A DNA stretch of 64,000 nucleotides, from the NCBI GenBank assembly GCA_963559585.1, contig CAUWLJ010000004.1:8671-72670 (forward strand), given 5' to 3'. The notes under the pieces were generated by a model, which did not search any database, was not told the origin of the DNA, and saw only the letters and a list, made by a program, of their open reading frames with translations. This document shows, one piece after another, positions 59,791 to 64,000 of this stretch (position 1 is the stretch's first letter; every line of letters begins with the position of its first letter). The stretch is from Eisenbergiella sp963559585. GTDB lineage: Bacteria; Bacillota; Clostridia; Lachnospirales; Lachnospiraceae. A program made the translations under genes and the position numbers.

Positions 59791-62124
59791 TCATTCCCGC
59801 GCTCCGCAGTCCTGCTCCCAGAAATATTCTCCTTCCTTATCCAACACCACTTTCTCCTGGCATCCGCGGAAGTTCAAAAGGAGGGATTGTCCGGCTGCTC
59901 CATGAAGGCGTACCCGAACGATCCTGTGCTGCTTCCAGTCAAAATCCACATGAATGTTTCCTCTGGCTTTCATCCCCTTCACGCTTCCGGATCCCCATTT
60001 TTTCGGAACAGCCGGCAGAAGCTCCACTACACCGTCCTGACTTTGCAGCAGCATTTCTGCAGCTGCTGCGGTAAACCCGAAATTTCCGTCGATCTGAAAA
60101 GGCGGATGGGCGCAGAACAGGTTGGGGTAGGTTCCTCCTCCCTTCAGGCATACCCGCTTTTCTCTGGTAGGGCGCAGCTGATTGTTTAAAAGCCGTGCGG
60201 CTCTGTCTCCGTCTTTCAGCCTGGCCCATAAACAGGCCTTCCACGCAATGCACCAGCCGGTTCCGTCATCTCCCCTTCTTTCCAGCGTAACCGCACAGGC
60301 TTTGCGCAGCTTGTCTCCCTGTATGGTATTTCCCGGATACAGACCGTAAAGATGAGATACATGCCGATGGTTCACATCTGTTTCCTCAAAATCCTGAAGC
60401 CACTCCTGGAGCTGCCCGTATTTTCCCACCTGGTAGGGAGGCAGCTTTTCCAGGGCCTCCCTGATCCGGGAATTTTCCTCATCCTCCCCCAGAATACGGC
60501 AAACCTCTATATAATTAGAAAACAGCTCCTTCAGAACGGCAATATCCATGGTAGAGGCGCAGCTGACACTATGAGCCTCCCCGTCCTGATCCAAAAACAT
60601 GTTCTCCGGGGAGGTAGATGGATTGGTCACCAGATAATCCCCGCATGGAGTCAGAATATCCAGATAGAAGTGTACAGCTCCTTTCATCAAAGGATATGCC
60701 TTCCGCCGCAGAAAGCCTGTATCCAGCGTATACTGATAATGCTCCCACAGATGACGGCACAGCCATCCCGAGCTCATGTTCCACATGGCATACACACAGG
60801 CTCCCGGTGAATCTGCATAGTATCCCACCGGCGCCGCATGTCCCCACAGATCCACATTATGGTGTGTCACCCAGCCCCCTGCACCGTAAAGCTCCTCCGC
60901 CACACGCGCTCCCTTTTCTGCCGCTCTCTCCATCAGAGTAAACAGCGGCTGCTGCAGTTCTCCCAAATCGCAGCTCTCCGCCATCCAATAGTTCATCTCC
61001 GTATTGATGTTTACCGTATAATTGCTGCTCCATGGAGCGCGCAGCTCCTGATTCCAAATCCCCTGGAGGTTGGCGCATTGACTGCCGGGCCTGGAAGATG
61101 CGATCAAAAGGTATCTTCCATAGTGGAACATCAGCGGAACCAGCTCCTGATCCCCCTCCCGGCAGCTTCTGAACAGCTCCGGCACACAGTCCTCTCTGTT
61201 CTGCCCTTCCGGGTCGAGGGTAAATTCCACGCGTGAAAAATATTGGCTATATGCCCGTGTATGCCGTTCTGTCAGGGCTTCAAATCCCATACGTGCCGCT
61301 TTTTCCAGCTTTTCCTTCAACAGGGGCAGCCATTCCTCTGCCTCCTGTATGCTTCCGTCATCCCGGAACCCCGTCCTTCCGGCAAGAAGGAGAACGATCT
61401 CCCCGGCGTCTCGGATGCAAAGTCTTTCCCCCGCCCGGCTTACCGTTCCCGACGTACACGCAGCGCAAAGCAGAAGCGCAAACGGAATTCCTTTCCCTTC
61501 CTCATATATTATCGGCTCCTCACATTCATAATAGTCCGGCGCCACATAAACCGGAGCCCTTCCAATAATTCCCAGTTCTCCTTCCACTCCCGTTTCATAG
61601 GGTTGATACCTCAAAGGGCTGTCCAGACTTACATCCAGATTCATCCTGCCCTCCCCTTCTGCGCTCAGCCTGACGGCCAGGATTCCATCTTCCATAGAGA
61701 CAAACGTCTTTCTGAAATATCTCGTCCCCCTTACACAGAAGGAAGAAGTACAGACCGCCTCATTCAGCTCCAGCACTCTGGCATATTCCTCTGCCTCTTC
61801 TCCATTCCAGTCGAATGAAAGAAAAAGATCTCCCGCCGGAAGATAGCTGTCCGTCCAGTCTCCCAGCACCGTTTTCTTGATCTCGGCCTCTGCCTCGCCA
61901 TAGCGGCCTTCCAGAACTCTTTTGCGGATCTCATTCCAGGGCGGGGCCTCCCCCATTCGTTCTTTTTTCTCTCCCGTTCCCGACCAGAGCGTATCCAGAT
62001 TCAGGGCAATCCGTTCCTTATCCACCCTGCCGAATACCATAGCTCCCAGTTCCCCATTTCCCAGAGGAAGAGCCTCCACCCATTCCTCCGCCGGTGCATC
62101 ATAGCGCAGCTTCCATTCTTTCAT
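59791..62124 (-). CDS. GH95-family alpha-L-fucosidase
   Basis: 777 residues with no signal peptide, so probably cytoplasmic. GH95 enzymes remove terminal alpha-1,2-linked fucose, or in some cases galactose, from host glycans and plant xyloglucan. The (alpha/alpha)6 core shows NINTEMNYWMAESCDLGE near residue 375, LQEWLQDFEETDVNHRHVSH near 573 and PFQIDGNFGF near 678. These correspond to the catalytic Asn pair, Glu and Asp regions described for Bifidobacterium AfcA. AAGGGG lies before the ATG. It is 15 bases downstream of the GH110-like gene, so the two act in one pathway. Confidence 0.93.
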   Translation of the reverse strand: MKEWKLRYDAPAEEWVEALPLGNGELGAMVFGRVDKERIALNLDTLWSGTGEKKERMGEAPPWNEIRKRVLEGRYGEAEAEIKKTVLGDWTDSYLPAGDLFLSFDWNGEEAEEYARVLELNEAVCTSSFCVRGTRYFRKTFVSMEDGILAVRLSAEGEGRMNLDVSLDSPLRYQPYETGVEGELGIIGRAPVYVAPDYYECEEPIIYEEGKGIPFALLLCAACTSGTVSRAGERLCIRDAGEIVLLLAGRTGFRDDGSIQEAEEWLPLLKEKLEKAARMGFEALTERHTRAYSQYFSRVEFTLDPEGQNREDCVPELFRSCREGDQELVPLMFHYGRYLLIASSRPGSQCANLQGIWNQELRAPWSSNYTVNINTEMNYWMAESCDLGELQQPLFTLMERAAEKGARVAEELYGAGGWVTHHNVDLWGHAAPVGYYADSPGACVYAMWNMSSGWLCRHLWEHYQYTLDTGFLRRKAYPLMKGAVHFYLDILTPCGDYLVTNPSTSPENMFLDQDGEAHSVSCASTMDIAVLKELFSNYIEVCRILGEDEENSRIREALEKLPPYQVGKYGQLQEWLQDFEETDVNHRHVSHLYGLYPGNTIQGDKLRKACAVTLERRGDDGTGWCIAWKACLWARLKDGDRAARLLNNQLRPTREKRVCLKGGGTYPNLFCAHPPFQIDGNFGFTAAAAEMLLQSQDGVVELLPAVPKKWGSGSVKGMKARGNIHVDFDWKQHRIVRVRLHGAAGQSLLLNFRGCQEKVVLDKEGEYFWEQDCGARE

Positions 62125-62139
62125 TCTTTTGTTTCCCCT

Positions 62140-63819
62140 TCAGTATTCCTCCACAAATTCCCCCACATGGGACAGGAAAAAACGTTCTCCTGCAATCGGA
62201 GGATATTGATCCGTTCTTTCTATGCTGTTTTCCTGAAAAACCAGTCTGTTCAGATTATACGCCCAGATCAGCCTTTCGTCAAAGCAGCGGAAGGTATTCC
62301 GGCGGATCGTCAGAGACTGATGATAATACTCTCCCTCCACCGTTCTGCGTGCGCTGGGTTCCACCTGAATGGGGGCCTTTCCCCAGTTTGGTATATAGCT
62401 GCAGCAGTCGAACAGGTTCTCCTCAACCAGAATCTCTCCTGCCGCTCCGGATTCAAACCAGTCCTGACAGTCCCCCGACACCAGGATGGCCGCGCCGGGC
62501 ACCTGGAAAACATTCTTTCTGACCACCGTTTTCCCCGACTGAGTGAGCAGAAGCCCTCTGGCCCTGTTGTTGCGCATCACGCAATGTTCGATGACGATCT
62601 CGTCCGGTATCCTTGATCCGTTTTCCAGAGCCATACCGGCTTCCGCCCCGGCCAGTTCCTGCTCAAACCGGAGAAGCACAAAATCCCTGTTCAGCCTTTC
62701 CATCCCCTCCAGCCGGCCTGTTCCCACCGGAAGCATGGTATCCTTCGCCACCAGGCGCATCGTATCTCCCGCCTTACCGATGAGTGCGCCCTTGTGCTGA
62801 TGGTGCACCAGCTCCCCGATCACCTCACACGGGCCCAGCACCTTGTGGATCCTCACATAAATCCCGTGAATATTCACCGGATCGTCAAACTGATTTTCAA
62901 ACAGGCAGTGATGAATATGGATTTTTCCGCCGCAGCAGATCATCTGCGCCGCATCTGCATTTGCCGTGCAGGGCCTTTTCTCCCCTGGCCGGAAGGTAGT
63001 GCAGAATTGATCCAGCTCAATTCCTTCACACAGCTCCGCCAGAAAACCCATTCCCAGGGCGTGACAGACATTTACCCTGCGCAGCAGAATATCCCTGCTT
63101 TCCGTGACGTAAAATGCAGGAGCAGAGCGCGGATGGTGGCGCAGGACAACCTGGTTTCCCTTTCTGGAAGCGGCGCTGAAGGAACAGTTCTCCTGATCCA
63201 GCGTCATTTCCACCCTGTCCTCTCCAAGCTCCTTCCAGATCCCGTAATTGCCGGGGCGGTCTGCTGCAAAAGCCATGTCCCCCGTCCCATATACAGGGGC
63301 GTAGGTATCCCGGTCCACCTCCATCCAGAACTGCAGCTCACAGCAGAATCCCTCTCCCGTAAAGAAAAGACGTTCATGCGCAATATGCCAGGGATACTTC
63401 TTTCTGTCGATCCAAAGCACCACCCGGCGGGAATCCACGTATTCAATGATTCCTTCAGAAAAAGTGGGTCTGTCATAATCAATGGTGATCCCCTCTATAC
63501 GTATATTTTCACATCCATGGATGTGGAAGGGCATCTCCTCCGTGTGAAAGAGGAAAACAGCATCCTCTCCCAGGATGCTCAGATTTTTCGTATTCTTCAA
63601 AAGGAACACCACCCGCTTGAGGGTATCCTCGTCATGGTTGGAGATGCACAGGCACTCCTCCCAGGCATAATCGGGATAAAAATGGTATTCCCCGGCGGGG
63701 AAGAAAAGCTCCGTTTCCTCCCCATTTTCCTGCTGCTCCAGCAGCCAGCGCAGCTGAAGTGTATTCTCCCTGTATCTGCCCGGAAGAATTCCGTGTTTCT
63801 GTACGTTTATTCTTTTCAT
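62140..63819 (-). CDS. GH110-like alpha-1,3-galactosidase (right-handed beta-helix)
   Basis: 559 residues, no signal peptide. Beta-helix signatures run through the protein (NTKNLSILGEDAVFLFH, ESRDILLRRVNV, KTVVRKNVFQVPGAAILVSG). The segment NADAAQMICCGGKIHIHHC near residue 288 and NQFDDPVNIHGIYVRI near 310 follow the pattern of the catalytic Asp cluster in GH110 enzymes, which release alpha-1,3-galactose from blood-group-B structures. GGGGATC precedes the ATG at 63819. A GH95 gene follows and a sugar permease precedes it. A related non-hydrolytic or other beta-helix glycosidase family is the main alternative. Confidence 0.82.
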   Translation of the reverse strand: MKRINVQKHGILPGRYRENTLQLRWLLEQQENGEETELFFPAGEYHFYPDYAWEECLCISNHDEDTLKRVVFLLKNTKNLSILGEDAVFLFHTEEMPFHIHGCENIRIEGITIDYDRPTFSEGIIEYVDSRRVVLWIDRKKYPWHIAHERLFFTGEGFCCELQFWMEVDRDTYAPVYGTGDMAFAADRPGNYGIWKELGEDRVEMTLDQENCSFSAASRKGNQVVLRHHPRSAPAFYVTESRDILLRRVNVCHALGMGFLAELCEGIELDQFCTTFRPGEKRPCTANADAAQMICCGGKIHIHHCLFENQFDDPVNIHGIYVRIHKVLGPCEVIGELVHHQHKGALIGKAGDTMRLVAKDTMLPVGTGRLEGMERLNRDFVLLRFEQELAGAEAGMALENGSRIPDEIVIEHCVMRNNRARGLLLTQSGKTVVRKNVFQVPGAAILVSGDCQDWFESGAAGEILVEENLFDCCSYIPNWGKAPIQVEPSARRTVEGEYYHQSLTIRRNTFRCFDERLIWAYNLNRLVFQENSIERTDQYPPIAGERFFLSHVGEFVEEY

Positions 63820-63923
63820 ACTGATCCCCATTTTGAAGCATAAATGACGGCGGTATCAGGGCTGTTCGTGACACTCCCTTCCAAACAGCTCTATGAAAAA
63901 CAGGCCATCAGGCTTATGCCTCC

Positions 63924-64000
63924 TTATTCCTTCACCGATCCGATCAGCACACCCTTTACAAAATACTTCTGCAGGAAAGGGTACACACACAGGATCGGAA
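63924..64000 (-). CDS. ABC sugar permease, C-terminal 24 residues (continues beyond the right edge)
   Basis: The last residues read VYPFLQKYFVKGVLIGSVKE before a TAA at 63926-63924. They are nearly identical to the end of the LplC-type permease encoded at 46058-46951, so this is the end of a second CUT1 permease. It is upstream of the GH110- and GH95-like genes on the same strand and probably heads or belongs to the same operon. Confidence 0.85.
   Translation of the reverse strand, partial: PILCVYPFLQKYFVKGVLIGSVKE

Noticed and set aside
1..64000. tRNA, rRNA, riboswitch, IS element or prophage
   Set aside because: None was recognised by eye in the gaps or as transposase, integrase or phage structural frames; short RNAs could still have been missed without a covariance search.

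Overview
The window looks like chromosomal DNA of a strictly anaerobic, spore-forming Clostridia, most likely a gut Lachnospiraceae-type commensal. The signs are an oxygen-sensitive pyruvate formate-lyase with its radical-SAM activase, a bofA gene behind a sigma-E-like promoter, strong AGGAGG ribosome sites with several TTG and GTG starts, GC-rich sequence, a Gram-positive BceRS/BceAB-type antimicrobial-response module, a Clostridia-style Tad pilus locus, and enzymes for pectin and host-glycan sugars. No rRNA, tRNA, insertion sequence or CRISPR array was recognised.

Layout. 1-567: 5' part of a Cas6-type CRISPR RNA endoribonuclease that runs off the left edge. 688-4645: a pyruvate formate-lyase locus in which the enzyme is split. 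The 10-stranded-barrel body (pflB) and the C-terminal glycyl-radical domain are separate genes. Between them lies a small Cys-rich protein that looks like a degenerate copy of the glycyl-radical domain, then a long hairpin; pflA follows after strong terminators. 4687-6424: DnaJ-like and Hsp20 chaperones behind a CIRCE-overlapped promoter. 6549-11486: a giant DUF4011/SF1-helicase/nuclease/DUF3320 protein of a type linked to defence. 11697-16390: two-component system plus ABC transporter of the bacitracin/lantibiotic-sensing kind.

16787-24042: a hexuronate regulon. Divergent units uxaA-uxaB-kdgK and lacI-uxaC share two near-identical TGTAAG(N2)CTTACA operators and take galacturonate to KDPG. 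24099-33434: housekeeping genes (cardiolipin synthase, Suv3-like RNA helicase, glucose-6-phosphate isomerase, TSCPD protein, MurG, HIT protein, rhomboid). 33563-43312: a ten-gene Tad/Flp pilus locus on the minus strand (tadZ, A, B, C, flp, DUF5702, two pseudopilin-like genes, prepilin peptidase, FHA protein). 43751-44543: bofA and a YaaL-like gene, divergent.

44540-51927: a carbohydrate-uptake locus with a membrane-bound AraC regulator, lipoprotein solute-binding protein, two permeases and a cytoplasmic sulfatase. 51947-59601: glgB, a TPR protein with a degenerate AAA-like domain, a HAD-NUDIX fusion, a YcxB-like membrane protein and endonuclease III. 59791-64000: a second glycan locus with a GH95 alpha-fucosidase, a GH110-like alpha-1,3-galactosidase and the end of another LplC-type permease, which together suggest intracellular dismantling of imported blood-group-B-like or mucin oligosaccharides.

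The most unusual element is the split pyruvate formate-lyase with its extra Cys-rich partner. Start sites were re-chosen wherever a better ribosome-binding site lay inside the longest open frame. All family names come from reading motifs by eye; no database was searched.
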